This document shows, piece after piece, positions 1-8,271 of a DNA stretch of 16,230 bases. The notes beneath the pieces are model-generated. The model searched no databases. It was given only the letters and a program-made list of their open reading frames with translations, and was not told the origin of the DNA. Numbering within the stretch: the first letter of the stretch is position 1; each line of letters begins with the position of its first letter. Both the position numbers and the translations under genes were made by a program. The stretch is from Bacteroidota bacterium (GTDB taxonomy: Bacteria; Bacteroidota; Bacteroidia; 2-12-FULL-35-15), in NCBI GenBank assembly GCA_026391935.1, contig JAPLDC010000421.1, positions 1 through 16,230 on the forward strand. The letters run 5' to 3'.

Positions 1-1
1 G

Positions 2-565
2 TCTACTGATTTTATTTTTGACGGTGAAAAGGGAAGTGAATATATTGAAACAGATATTCCTAAGCCACAAAGTTATTATGCCCTTTCTAAATTTGAATCT
101 GAAAAGATCTTGCAGAAAAGTAAGATCAACTGGTCCATTGCACGTACCATCATCGTTTATGGGATAGTTGATAATATGAGTCGATCCAATATTGTTTTAT
201 GGGCGAAGGATGCTTTAACAAAAGGACAAAAAATAAATGTGGTGGATGATCAAGTTCGTTCTCCTACCCTTGCAGAAGATCTTGCAGATGGTTGTATTTT
301 GATCGCTGATAAAAAAGCGAAAGGGATCTACCATTTGTCAGGTCCTGAAACAATGAGTATTTTGGATTTAGTATATAATGTCGCTGATTTTTGGAAGCTC
401 GATAAATCAGTAATTACGCCATCTAAATCTGATACGCTTAATCAAGCGGCTAAACGTCCGCCTCGTACCGGACTTGATATCAGCAAAGCAAGAAAAGAAT
501 TAGGATATGCTCCACATTCATTTCTTGAAGGACTGAAAATTTTGGATGAGCAACTGAAAAATTAA
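2..565 (+). CDS. RmlD-like NAD(P)-dependent SDR oxidoreductase, 5' truncated by window edge
   Basis: The frame is open from base 2, so the N-terminal Rossmann nucleotide-binding part lies outside the window; 187 residues are visible. The first residues, STDFIFDG, match the strand before the active site in dTDP-4-dehydrorhamnose reductases and related extended short-chain dehydrogenases. About 25 residues on comes YALSK, which supplies the catalytic Tyr and Lys of the YxxxK motif. The segment VDDQVRSPT and the following 'GIYHLSG' stretch are typical of the RmlD substrate-binding half. The likely reaction is NAD(P)H-dependent reduction or epimerisation of a nucleotide-linked sugar, in the cytoplasm. 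No other sugar-nucleotide gene is visible here, so RmlD itself is not proven. A start inside the visible sequence (TTG at 110) would cut off the active site and is rejected. The stop overlaps the stop of the convergent gene by 3 bases. Confidence 0.85.
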   Translation, partial: STDFIFDGEKGSEYIETDIPKPQSYYALSKFESEKILQKSKINWSIARTIIVYGIVDNMSRSNIVLWAKDALTKGQKINVVDDQVRSPTLAEDLADGCILIADKKAKGIYHLSGPETMSILDLVYNVADFWKLDKSVITPSKSDTLNQAAKRPPRTGLDISKARKELGYAPHSFLEGLKILDEQLKN

Positions 566-2580
566 ATACGAATTCCTAATACAAGAATATCATCAACCTG
601 GCTGATATCTTTTTTCCAATCGTTTAAGCTTTTTTCTAACAGCGCCTCTTGCTCTGGAATAGGCTTGTTATGTATTGAAAGTAACAGGTCCTTGAAACGT
701 TTTGTCATGAATTTTTTACCGCTCTCGCCACCAAACTGGTCTGCAAATCCATCCGTGAAAACATAGATCATGTCATGTTTTTTTAATTCAATGGTATGAC
801 TTTTAAATTCCTGATCATTTTCTGTCGTTCCGCCTATCGCTGCCTTGGTGGGCGTTATTTCATGTAATTTATTATCACGGATATAATATAAAGGACGATT
901 TGCTCCTGAATATTCCAATGTATTATTTTTCAGATCGAAAATACAAAGTGCAATGTCCATTCCATCCCTAGACATAGAATTTTGTTCGTTTTGTCGTAAT
1001 GCTTTTTTTACACCTTTGTTTACAGAAGATAAAATAGTGGATGTATGACTTAATCGTTTTTCTAAGGTAGCATGATTTAATTCGTCAATGCCAATCAAAC
1101 TCATAAACGCTCCCGGTATCCCGTGTCCTGTGCAATCTGCGGCAGCCAATAATAGCTTTCCATTTTCGTGTTCAGCAAACCAATAAAAATCCCCGCTTAC
1201 AACATCTTTTGGTTTATATAATCCAAAAGCTTCTGGTAAATGTTTTAATATAATAGAGGGATTCGGAAGTCTTGCTCTTTGAATTTGTTTGGCATAATTT
1301 ATACTATCAGTAATGTCTTTATTCTTAACTTCAATTTCTTTATAAGCCAATGATAAGGATGAATTGGTCTTCTTCTTTTGCATGTTACTTCTGAATAAGC
1401 TGATCGCAAAAACAATGATCATCATGCAAAAGATCATCATGTAGAGTTTGAATTTTTTATCCTGGGCCGATTTTTCCTCAGATAATGTTTTATCTTTTTC
1501 CAAGGAATTGATCATCAATTCTTTTTTCTCAGATTCGTATTTCGCAGACATTTCATTTATTTGCCTGCTATTTTTTTCATTGTATGTTGAATCTTTAAGA
1601 TCAGTATAAAGATTTAAATATTTAAATGCATTTGCAAAATCAGCTCTCCGGGAATATGCTTCTGCTAATAGTTTATAGTCGGAAGAAGCGATGGTCTTGT
1701 AATCGAATTTTTCTGCAATGGCTGCCGATTTTTCAGCATATTCAATGGTCTTGAAATAGTTGCCGATTTTAAAATAACAATCCGCCAAACCGTAATTTCC
1801 TTCTGCGAAATTAAATTTATCCTCAATCAATTCATGAAATTTTATTCCAAGCATAAAATTTTCAATAGCAAGATCATATTGTTTCATTGATACATAAACA
1901 TTCGCCAAATTTCCATACCCGATAGCTAGTCCTTTAGTGCTTTTTATCTCTTGGGATAATTTTATTGTGAGTTTGCAGTATCTAATTGCTTCGGGATAAT
2001 CGCCCAATATTTTTTTTGTAATACCGATGTCGTCATAATTTGCAACCATTTTGCGCTTTAATCCGAGCTGTGTATTTATTTCTAAAGATTTATTATAATA
2101 TTCAATCGTCTTTTTATAAAGTCCTTGTCCCTGATAGATCCAGCCAATGTTTCTATAACATTCAGCCATGCCGGCCTTGTCATTTAATCCTTCATAAATA
2201 TGTAATGCTTTGAAATAATAGTCGGAGGAACTTGCATAATCTCCTGTGAACAAATTCAGATCACCAAGATAATTCAGACATTCTCCAATCTTGTTTTTAT
2301 CCCCTGTCTTTTGGGCTAGAGCGTATGCAACATTTGCGTAATCAAATGCTTTTAATCGGTCTTTGATTTCGTATCCTCTGGCTATGGCAATTAAATAGGT
2401 GATTTTTGCTGTGTCAAGTGTTGAATTATTTATGAGCGTTTGAATTGAATCAATACGACTTTGGAATGACATCGAATCTTTTGAAGTAGCCTTTGAATAA
2501 TTAGGAAATAATAGGAAGCAGATGGATATAAAATATATCATCTTCAGTAAATGGGTTCTATATTTAGATCTTTTTTGCAC
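562..2580 (-). CDS. TPR-repeat membrane protein with C-terminal SpoIIE/PP2C-like phosphatase domain
   Basis: This 672-residue protein starts with a hydrophobic signal or anchor (about residues 14-29), followed by tandem tetratricopeptide repeats (about 60-330), a membrane segment (about 379-396), a short coiled coil and a SpoIIE-type PP2C phosphatase domain (about 425-672). Phosphatase motifs are all present: VSGDFYW (461-467), ADCTGHGIPGA (481-491), DGMDIA, FTDGFADQFGG and the C-terminal VDDILVLG that supplies the last metal-binding Asp. By family it should dephosphorylate a Ser/Thr phosphoprotein such as an anti-sigma antagonist, with the periplasmic TPR domain as sensor; no such partner gene is visible nearby. 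The GTG start was taken because it lies one base after the ancestral stop of the upstream gene; an ATG 13 codons on would also give a signal peptide. It is probably co-transcribed with the upstream 7TM phosphatase gene. Confidence 0.85.
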   Translation of the reverse strand: MQKRSKYRTHLLKMIYFISICFLLFPNYSKATSKDSMSFQSRIDSIQTLINNSTLDTAKITYLIAIARGYEIKDRLKAFDYANVAYALAQKTGDKNKIGECLNYLGDLNLFTGDYASSSDYYFKALHIYEGLNDKAGMAECYRNIGWIYQGQGLYKKTIEYYNKSLEINTQLGLKRKMVANYDDIGITKKILGDYPEAIRYCKLTIKLSQEIKSTKGLAIGYGNLANVYVSMKQYDLAIENFMLGIKFHELIEDKFNFAEGNYGLADCYFKIGNYFKTIEYAEKSAAIAEKFDYKTIASSDYKLLAEAYSRRADFANAFKYLNLYTDLKDSTYNEKNSRQINEMSAKYESEKKELMINSLEKDKTLSEEKSAQDKKFKLYMMIFCMMIIVFAISLFRSNMQKKKTNSSLSLAYKEIEVKNKDITDSINYAKQIQRARLPNPSIILKHLPEAFGLYKPKDVVSGDFYWFAEHENGKLLLAAADCTGHGIPGAFMSLIGIDELNHATLEKRLSHTSTILSSVNKGVKKALRQNEQNSMSRDGMDIALCIFDLKNNTLEYSGANRPLYYIRDNKLHEITPTKAAIGGTTENDQEFKSHTIELKKHDMIYVFTDGFADQFGGESGKKFMTKRFKDLLLSIHNKPIPEQEALLEKSLNDWKKDISQVDDILVLGIRI

Positions 2581-2581
2581 C

Positions 2582-2668
2582 TTATAAATACTTAAATCCT
2601 ATCACTAAAATATCATCAACTAGTTCTAATTAACCTTTCCAATTTTCAATCGTCTAATCCAAAAAAAT
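2582..2668 (-). pseudogene. Stop-interrupted remnant of the phosphatase C-terminus
   Basis: Reading on in frame past the TAG at 2669-2671 gives IFLD, TAG (2654-2656), TIENWKG, TAA (2630-2632), then LELVDDILVIGFKYL and a TAA at 2582-2584. This aligns without a gap to the last residues of the neighbouring paralogue (LEKSLNDWKKDISQVDDILVLG), with the Trp and VDDILV conserved. The stops fall where the paralogue has Glu, Lys and Asp. The ancestral stop sits one base before the GTG of the downstream gene. I infer recent loss by nonsense mutation; readthrough or sequencing error is possible. Confidence 0.75.
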
Positions 2669-4738
2669 CTACAGAGTTATCATTGAGTCATGTTGAATAT
2701 TCTGCAACAATTCTTTGAATTTTTTTGTCATTAATTTCTTCCCGCTTTCTCCACCAAATTGATCTGCAAATCCATCAGATGATAAATAGATCTTATCATT
2801 TTGCTGTAAAGTTAATACATGATTTGTAAAAATTCTCTTTTCTTCCTGTTGAATTCCTCCGATAGGAAATTTGTCTGCTTTTATCTCCTGCAAAATATTA
2901 TTTGTAATATAATAAAGGGGTCTGTGAGCACCCGAATAATGCAATTGGTCTTTTGTGATACTGATGATTGCAATGTCCATTCCGTCATTAGTTTCTGACG
3001 CGTTTTCCTTTTGTTTTAATGCAGTTCTTACTTCTTCGTGTAATTCGTTTAATATCAAATCGGGTTGTGTTAGACCATTTTCAAGGACTAATTTATTCAG
3101 AATATTACTGCCGATCATACTCATTAATGCACCAGGAACACCATGCCCTGTGCAATCAGCAACAGCGATTATTTTCACACCTTTGTGTTCTGCAAACCAA
3201 TAAAAATCGCCGCTGACAATATCTTTTGGTTTAAATAATACAAACGAGTCAGTGAAAATGGAGTTTAATAAAGTTTGTTCGGGAAGGATTGAATCTTGTA
3301 TCCTTTTAGCATAATTTATACTGTCAGTAATATCTTTATTTTTTTCTTCTATTAATTTTTTCTGTTCAACAATTTCATGAGTTCGCTCTTCTACCTGAAT
3401 TTCTAAAACCTCATTTTGTGTTGCGAGTATTTTTTGTTTTTCTTTCTCTTGCTCGATACTTTTTTCAGAAAGCTCTTCCACCTCGATTAGTTTTTTTGAA
3501 AGATTTTTGCTTGTAACAGCAAAATCACGTGCAAGGTAAACACTCATAGAAACAGGAATCCCTAAAATAGTCAGAACAAGTAATCCGATAAGAAAAATAC
3601 CTCCCGGATCTTCACTGCCAATTGTAAATCCTGTTCCTAAACCTAAGGCATTTTTTAGTAGAACGATCAGAATAAGGATTAAAAAACTTATTGCAGCAAT
3701 ACAAACGGCCCACGCCCCTTTTTTCTTTTTTATGATTGCTTTAAAAACTTCAATAGATGATATAATTGTGGTCATACAAACGAAAGAAAATGAAAGGATA
3801 CGTGGCTCAACTCTTAGTAGTTTTAGTAGCAGGATAAATCCTAAAATTCCCGTGATAATCCAAAATAATTTTGGAATTTTTGAGTGAAAAAGTGAAAAGA
3901 TAAAACCGAGTAAGGCGGTAAAGAAGACCGGAAGCATAAAATACAAAATGAATGTTAGTTTGCTTATAGAGTCGGGGCTTGAATTGTAATTTGTGATAGT
4001 TGGAAAAAGAAAAATATAACTGAAAAGTAAAATGAATACACTGTAATATAAGTTAGATTGCTGTGCTCTGTAAAACAGAAAAAGCAGAAAGTGTACAAAA
4101 GCAAGCGTGATGAAGAAGGTAAATAGGAAAATGAAAATGACAGTTAGGTCATGCAGATCTTTTAAGTAATTATTTATTCCGAAGTCTGCTTCTGCAATCG
4201 CCACTGTATATCCTGCATCATCTTCTAGATAATTATCATACATTTCCGCGGCTGTTTGATTGGAATATCTTACCGCTAAAAGATGTGATCCAGATGAATC
4301 GAAAGAAATGATGATGGGTTCATTATTTGGAGAATATTTTTCTTCTTTCTTTTTTTCAATTGATGGTGTTCCAAACGAATGAAAAAGTTTTCCGTCTAAA
4401 TAAAATTCAGAGGCACCATGCTGCGACACCAACAGTACAAATGTTTTTTGAACCATTTCTTTCGGAACAAACAGGTGTAATCTGAACCAACCAATTCCTT
4501 GAAATTTTATTTTTGAAAGGTCTGATGATTGTATTTCCGTGGTGGTGCTTTGCCATAAACTATCATTTGTAGTTGGCTCGGCCCAAGTAATATCATCTCC
4601 GGATTGAAACTTCCAAAATTTGTTCATTTGAAGAACTTTGGAAGAATCTGTAAATTTTGAAATTACAAATTCTGATCCATGCTGGGCAAAAAGAGCAAAG
4701 GGTAGAAAAAAAAGAAAGAGAGAGACTACTTTTTTCAT
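2669..4738 (-). CDS. 7TM-DISM-type receptor with coiled coil and SpoIIE/PP2C-like phosphatase, C-terminally truncated
   Basis: The 689-residue product has a signal peptide (1-19, ending ALFAQ), a periplasmic beta-rich region (about 25-185) like the extracellular part of 7TMR-DISM receptors, about seven membrane helices (195-405), a coiled coil (410-470) and a SpoIIE phosphatase domain from about 470. VSGDFYW, ADCTGHGVPGA, DGMDIA and SSDGFADQFGG are intact. The protein stops at a TAG just after FKELLQNIQ. The missing end, including the VDD motif with a metal-binding Asp, is still encoded in the same frame downstream (2582-2668) but is interrupted by more stops. Without readthrough, catalysis is likely impaired. 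The linker DITDSINYAK(Q/R)IQ is shared almost exactly with the neighbouring TPR phosphatase, so the two are paralogues in their cytoplasmic halves. Its role as a ligand-gated phosphatase sensor is inferred from the family; no ligand can be named. Confidence 0.8.
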   Translation of the reverse strand: MKKVVSLFLFFLPFALFAQHGSEFVISKFTDSSKVLQMNKFWKFQSGDDITWAEPTTNDSLWQSTTTEIQSSDLSKIKFQGIGWFRLHLFVPKEMVQKTFVLLVSQHGASEFYLDGKLFHSFGTPSIEKKKEEKYSPNNEPIIISFDSSGSHLLAVRYSNQTAAEMYDNYLEDDAGYTVAIAEADFGINNYLKDLHDLTVIFIFLFTFFITLAFVHFLLFLFYRAQQSNLYYSVFILLFSYIFLFPTITNYNSSPDSISKLTFILYFMLPVFFTALLGFIFSLFHSKIPKLFWIITGILGFILLLKLLRVEPRILSFSFVCMTTIISSIEVFKAIIKKKKGAWAVCIAAISFLILILIVLLKNALGLGTGFTIGSEDPGGIFLIGLLVLTILGIPVSMSVYLARDFAVTSKNLSKKLIEVEELSEKSIEQEKEKQKILATQNEVLEIQVEERTHEIVEQKKLIEEKNKDITDSINYAKRIQDSILPEQTLLNSIFTDSFVLFKPKDIVSGDFYWFAEHKGVKIIAVADCTGHGVPGALMSMIGSNILNKLVLENGLTQPDLILNELHEEVRTALKQKENASETNDGMDIAIISITKDQLHYSGAHRPLYYITNNILQEIKADKFPIGGIQQEEKRIFTNHVLTLQQNDKIYLSSDGFADQFGGESGKKLMTKKFKELLQNIQHDSMITL

Positions 4739-4742
4739 TATT

Positions 4743-4750
4743 CAAATATA
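4743..4750 (-). promoter_or_regulatory. Candidate -7 box for the 7TM phosphatase gene
   Basis: On the minus strand TATATTTG fits the Bacteroidetes -7 consensus TAnnTTTG. It ends only 4 bases before the ATG, so if used it would give an essentially leaderless message. No convincing -33 TTTG is seen upstream, which keeps confidence low. Confidence 0.3.
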
Positions 4751-5008
4751 GAACATCTAAAATTAAAGGTGAAAAAAATATTCAATTTCCTCTTATGCAA
4801 AGGTGCCTGAAAAATAACAAAGCAAGGAAAGGCACGCAATTTTTTTTAATACAAAATAAAATTATAAATTTTTATTCCAATTGCAGCAAGTCTTGCAGCG
4901 GAATCTATGATCAAATAACGACCTTCGATTTAGGAACATTAAGTTAAAAAATTCTATAATTTAGAATGTTCATAATGTTAGTAAAAATAGGGAAACGGAT
5001 TTTATATA
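4751..5008. other. Divergent intergenic region without a gene
   Basis: This AT-rich gap lies between two divergently transcribed genes. The longest open frame (4657-4947, plus strand) starts inside the opposite-strand coding sequence, lacks a family signature and is low in complexity, so I do not call it. A short inverted repeat (ATTCTA at 4951-4956, TAGAAT at 4962-4967) is the only local symmetry and could be chance in such AT-rich DNA. Confidence 0.5.
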
Positions 5009-5041
5009 TTTGGATTTCTAATTAAAACTTGTATATATTTG
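5009..5041 (+). promoter_or_regulatory. Bacteroidetes-type promoter for the first amino acid permease
   Basis: TTTG at 5009-5012 and TATATTTG at 5034-5041 match the -33 and -7 elements, 21 bases apart. The predicted transcript start lies shortly before the ATG at 5065. A second TATATTTG at 5005-5012 overlaps the -33 element but has no clear -33 of its own. Confidence 0.6.
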
Positions 5042-5064
5042 GAATTCATACAAAACAATAAAAT

Positions 5065-6561
5065 ATGGCAAATCTTCATATAAGAAAACCACTAGACAAA
5101 TTAATGGTGGAGGCTGATGACAGTGAAAAAGGATTAAAGAGAACACTTGGGGCAGGAAACTTAATTGCATTAGGAATAGGCGCAATCATTGGTGCCGGAT
5201 TATTTGTTAGGACAGCTTCAGCTGCTGCTAATAATGCAGGCCCTTCAGTTACTATTGGATTTATAATTGCTGCAATTGGCTGTGCTTTTGCTGGTTTATG
5301 TTATGCAGAATTTGCATCTATGATACCAATTGCAGGAAGTGCATACACTTATTCTTATGCTACAATGGGCGAATTGGTTGCATGGATTATTGGATGGGAT
5401 CTTGTTTTAGAATATGCTTTAGGTGCCGCTACAGTTGGTATTGCATGGAGTGAATATTTAAATAAATTATTAGAATATTTTGGAATGCATATACCATATG
5501 AATGGTGTCATTCTCCTTTTGAAAAAATTACCGATGCGGCTGGTGTTGTCACAGGTCATGGAATGATGAATATTCCTGCTTTATTTATTATTGCACTCCT
5601 TTCTTTTCTTTTAATAAGAGGCACAAAAGAATCTGCTTGGGTAAATGGAATTATTGTTATTACTAAGGTTGCAATTGTAATATTGTTTATTCTTTTTGGT
5701 TGGTCGTATATGAACCCAATTAATCATACTCCGTATATTCCAGAAGCAACAACGTATATAGACACTCAAGGGATTGGTCATAATTATGGTGGTATTATGG
5801 GGATTTTAGGAGCTGCAGGAGTTGTGTTCTTTGCATTTATTGGATTCGATGCCGTTTCCACTGCAGCACAGGAAGCAAAAAATCCTAAACGCGATATGCC
5901 CATTGGTATATTAGGGTCATTGGTAATATGTACGATTCTATATATTTTATTTGCTCACGTATTAACTGGAGTCGCATCAGTTGATGATTTTAGGCATCAA
6001 GGTAGAGAAGCTTCAGTAACTTTTGCAATAAATACCTATATGCTTAAATATGGATGGCTAGCAAAACTTGTAACTGTTGCAATTTTAGCAGGATTTTCTT
6101 CAGTAATATTAGTAATGTTAATGGGACAATCTCGCGTTTTTTATTCGATGAGTGTGGATGGGTTAGTTCCAAAAGTATTTTCTGATTTACATCCTAAATA
6201 TAGAACACCTTACAAATCGAATCTTTTCTTTTTAGGATTTGTTGGATTGTTTGCTGCTTTTGTTCCTGGTGATATTGTTGGTGATATGACAAGTATAGGA
6301 ACATTATTTGCATTTATTTTAGTTTGTGCCGGAGTTTGGATAATGCGAGTTAGACATCCGGAGGTTCCTCGTCAATTTAAAACACCGTTAGTTCCATTGA
6401 TCCCAATTTTAGGAATAATAGTTTGTGGAGCTATGATATTTGGCTTGGGTTGGCCTAATTGGGCTCGATTGGGCGTTTGGATGGTTATAGGGTTGATCAT
6501 TTATTTTGCTTATGGAATCAAAAACAGTAAACTGAATAATCCTGATAAGGATAAAAAATAA
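5065..6561 (+). CDS. APC-superfamily amino acid permease, CAT-like
   Basis: The 498-residue protein is almost entirely hydrophobic, with about 12 or more membrane helices. The first helix carries the APC substrate-binding motif GAIIGAGLF (39-47), where a broken helix contacts the amino acid backbone. Overall length, the SAYTYSYATMGE segment after helix 2 and the FFAFIGFDAVSTAAQEAKNP segment in the middle match the cationic amino acid transporter branch (for example Bacillus YfnA). It should carry amino acids across the inner membrane by proton symport or exchange; the actual substrate cannot be read from sequence. The ATG follows a good promoter but no Shine-Dalgarno, as usual in this phylum. 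A terminator follows, so it is probably a single-gene transcript separate from the second permease. Confidence 0.9.
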   Translation: MANLHIRKPLDKLMVEADDSEKGLKRTLGAGNLIALGIGAIIGAGLFVRTASAAANNAGPSVTIGFIIAAIGCAFAGLCYAEFASMIPIAGSAYTYSYATMGELVAWIIGWDLVLEYALGAATVGIAWSEYLNKLLEYFGMHIPYEWCHSPFEKITDAAGVVTGHGMMNIPALFIIALLSFLLIRGTKESAWVNGIIVITKVAIVILFILFGWSYMNPINHTPYIPEATTYIDTQGIGHNYGGIMGILGAAGVVFFAFIGFDAVSTAAQEAKNPKRDMPIGILGSLVICTILYILFAHVLTGVASVDDFRHQGREASVTFAINTYMLKYGWLAKLVTVAILAGFSSVILVMLMGQSRVFYSMSVDGLVPKVFSDLHPKYRTPYKSNLFFLGFVGLFAAFVPGDIVGDMTSIGTLFAFILVCAGVWIMRVRHPEVPRQFKTPLVPLIPILGIIVCGAMIFGLGWPNWARLGVWMVIGLIIYFAYGIKNSKLNNPDKDKK

Positions 6562-6583
6562 AGAATTATTTAAATAAAAAATG

Positions 6584-6608
6584 GACGGTTCATTCCGTCT
6601 TTTTTTTA
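6584..6608 (+). terminator. Rho-independent terminator after the first permease
   Basis: GACGG (6584-6588) and CCGTC (6595-6599) form a 5-bp stem with a 6-base loop, followed by a run of nine T (6600-6608), 22 bases after the stop codon. Confidence 0.8.
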
Positions 6609-6692
6609 AAACATATAACAGAAAGATTTTTAAAATCATTGTTATTCATAAAAACCATAAAAAATCTGCGTTCCTGTTTTTAGGATGTTAAT

Positions 6693-8150
6693 ATGAAAGA
6701 AGATCAACCGGAATTAAAACGTGTACTAGGTTTAGTTGATGCAACCATGATCGTTGCCGGATCAATGATCGGTTCCGGAATTTTTATTGTTAGTGCAAGT
6801 ATGTCGCGTGCAGTTGGTTCAGCAGGGTATTTACTTTTACTTTGGATAATTACAGGAGTGATAACGGTGCTGGCGGCGTTGAGTTATGGCGAATTAGCTG
6901 GTATGATGCCCAAAGCAGGCGGTCAATTCGTTTATATTCAAAGAGCTTTTGGTAATTTAATTTCTTTCCTTTACGGGTGGACGGTTTTTACTGTTATTCA
7001 AACTGGCGTTATCGCTGCTGTTGCCGTGGCTTTTGCAAATTATACCGCAATATTTTTTCCTGAACTACAAAGACAGATCATTTCAATTGCTGATGGTGCA
7101 TTTGTAATTACCTGGAAACAGATCTTAGCGATCATCTCCATTTTGCTGCTCACTTTTTCAAATACTCGTGGTATTAGAAATGGAAAATTAATTCAACTTG
7201 TTTTCACCTCTACAAAATTGTTTGCCTTATTTGCACTGATAGTTCTGGGAATAGCGATGGCTTTCAAAAGCAATACCTTGGCAGAAAATTTTAAAAATGC
7301 ATGGGATGCCAGTACAACAACAATAAATAAAGATGGCTCGATAAGTATTTCTCACCTTGCAGGATTTGCTTTGATCGGTGCGATGGGTTCAACTATAATA
7401 AATTCTCTTTTTTCTGCTGATGCCTGGAACAATGTTACCTTCATTGCTGGTGAAATAAAAGATCCTAAAAAAAATATTCCACGTAGTTTGTTTCTGGGAA
7501 CGCTCCTTGTAACTGTATTGTATATTTTAGCCAATGTAGCCTATCTGGCTTTACTTCCTTTGAAGGGAGACCCTTTGGCCCATGATGTTTTCGGACAAGG
7601 TATCCAGTTTGCAACAAATGACAGAGTAGGAGCAAGCGCTGCTACAATGATCTTTGGAAATGTTGCATTGTTAATCATGGCCGGACTGATCATGATCTCG
7701 ACTTTCGGTTGTAATAATGGATTGATTTTGGCCGGAGCAAGAGTTTATTATGCAATGGCTAAAGAGAAGTTATTTTTGAAGAAAGCAGGGACCTTAAATT
7801 CAAACAATGTTCCTTCTTTTGCTTTATGGACTCAATGCGCCTGGGCTTGTGCACTATGTCTTTCCGGCACATACAGCGACTTAGTGAACTATTCGACTTT
7901 TGCTTCAATGATTTTTTATATCGTTACAATTGCTGGTCTTTTTGTACTGAGAAGAAAAGAACCTGATGCAGAGCGCCCTTATAAAGCTTTTGGATATCCT
8001 ATTATTCCCGCACTCTATATTTTGTCAGCTTTAGCTATTTGTACAATATTAATTATTTATGATGGTAGAAATACCGGATTCGGTCTTATTTGTGTTGTTA
8101 TAGGCATTCCTGTTTATTATTTCACGCAGAAGCGTCCCGCGCTCAACTAA
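6693..8150 (+). CDS. APC-superfamily amino acid permease, LAT-like
   Basis: The 485-residue protein has about 12 hydrophobic helices. Helix 1 has the APC motif GSMIGSGIF (23-31). LAALSYGELAGMMPKAGG and the long run starting YIQRAFG are typical of the L-type (LAT) branch of prokaryotic APC permeases. A second conserved region, GEIKDPKKNIPRS, matches the loop after helix 6. It should move neutral or other amino acids across the inner membrane; substrate and energy coupling are not readable. The chosen ATG has an AGGA (6682-6685) 7 bases upstream, one of few partial Shine-Dalgarno matches in the window. It belongs to a different APC branch from the preceding permease, so the pair is not a simple tandem duplication. 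Confidence 0.9.
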   Translation: MKEDQPELKRVLGLVDATMIVAGSMIGSGIFIVSASMSRAVGSAGYLLLLWIITGVITVLAALSYGELAGMMPKAGGQFVYIQRAFGNLISFLYGWTVFTVIQTGVIAAVAVAFANYTAIFFPELQRQIISIADGAFVITWKQILAIISILLLTFSNTRGIRNGKLIQLVFTSTKLFALFALIVLGIAMAFKSNTLAENFKNAWDASTTTINKDGSISISHLAGFALIGAMGSTIINSLFSADAWNNVTFIAGEIKDPKKNIPRSLFLGTLLVTVLYILANVAYLALLPLKGDPLAHDVFGQGIQFATNDRVGASAATMIFGNVALLIMAGLIMISTFGCNNGLILAGARVYYAMAKEKLFLKKAGTLNSNNVPSFALWTQCAWACALCLSGTYSDLVNYSTFASMIFYIVTIAGLFVLRRKEPDAERPYKAFGYPIIPALYILSALAICTILIIYDGRNTGFGLICVVIGIPVYYFTQKRPALN

Positions 8151-8156
8151 ACAATA

Positions 8157-8187
8157 AATTACTGCTCCAATTTAATTACTGCTCCAA
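8157..8187 (+). repeat. Two tandem direct copies of AATTACTGCTCCAA
   Basis: Identical 14-base copies lie at 8157-8170 and 8174-8187 (17-base period), just after the permease stop. TTACTGCTCCAA in either copy can pair with TTGGAGTAGTAA at 8256-8267 over 12 bases with one G-U pair. That partner holds the GGAG ribosome binding site of the next gene, so the repeats could sequester it; they could also be a protein-binding site. Confidence 0.7.
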
Positions 8188-8255
8188 CACGTATTAATGC
8201 AATGCTTGTCGAAATTGACAACTGTTGAATTGTATAATAAATTATTAACTAATAA

Positions 8256-8267
8256 TTGGAGTAGTAA
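8256..8267 (+). promoter_or_regulatory. Ribosome binding site region complementary to upstream repeats
   Basis: TTGGAGTAGTAA contains GGAG (8258-8261), 10 bases before the ATG at 8272, and decides that start over an upstream in-frame ATG (8197). It is the reverse complement, bar one wobble pair, of both upstream repeat copies, so two alternative RNA stems could hide the ribosome binding site. Confidence 0.5.
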
Positions 8268-8271
8268 ATTT

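Noticed and set aside
2630..2671. Genetic code change making UAG/UAA sense
   Set aside because: apt, xerC and hpf end normally at TAG, and many genes here end at TAA with no conserved extension, so a general recoding is not supported.
2955..3216. Two open frames opposite the phosphatase domain
   Set aside because: They are antisense shadows of a well-supported coding region.
4657..4947. 96-residue plus-strand open frame
   Set aside because: It overlaps the opposite-strand gene start, has low-complexity AT-rich coding and no family motif.
4951..4967. ATTCTA/TAGAAT inverted repeat as an operator
   Set aside because: A 6-base symmetry in very AT-rich DNA is expected by chance.
5065..8150. Tandem duplication of the two permease genes
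   Set aside because: They belong to different APC branches and differ in motifs and loops.
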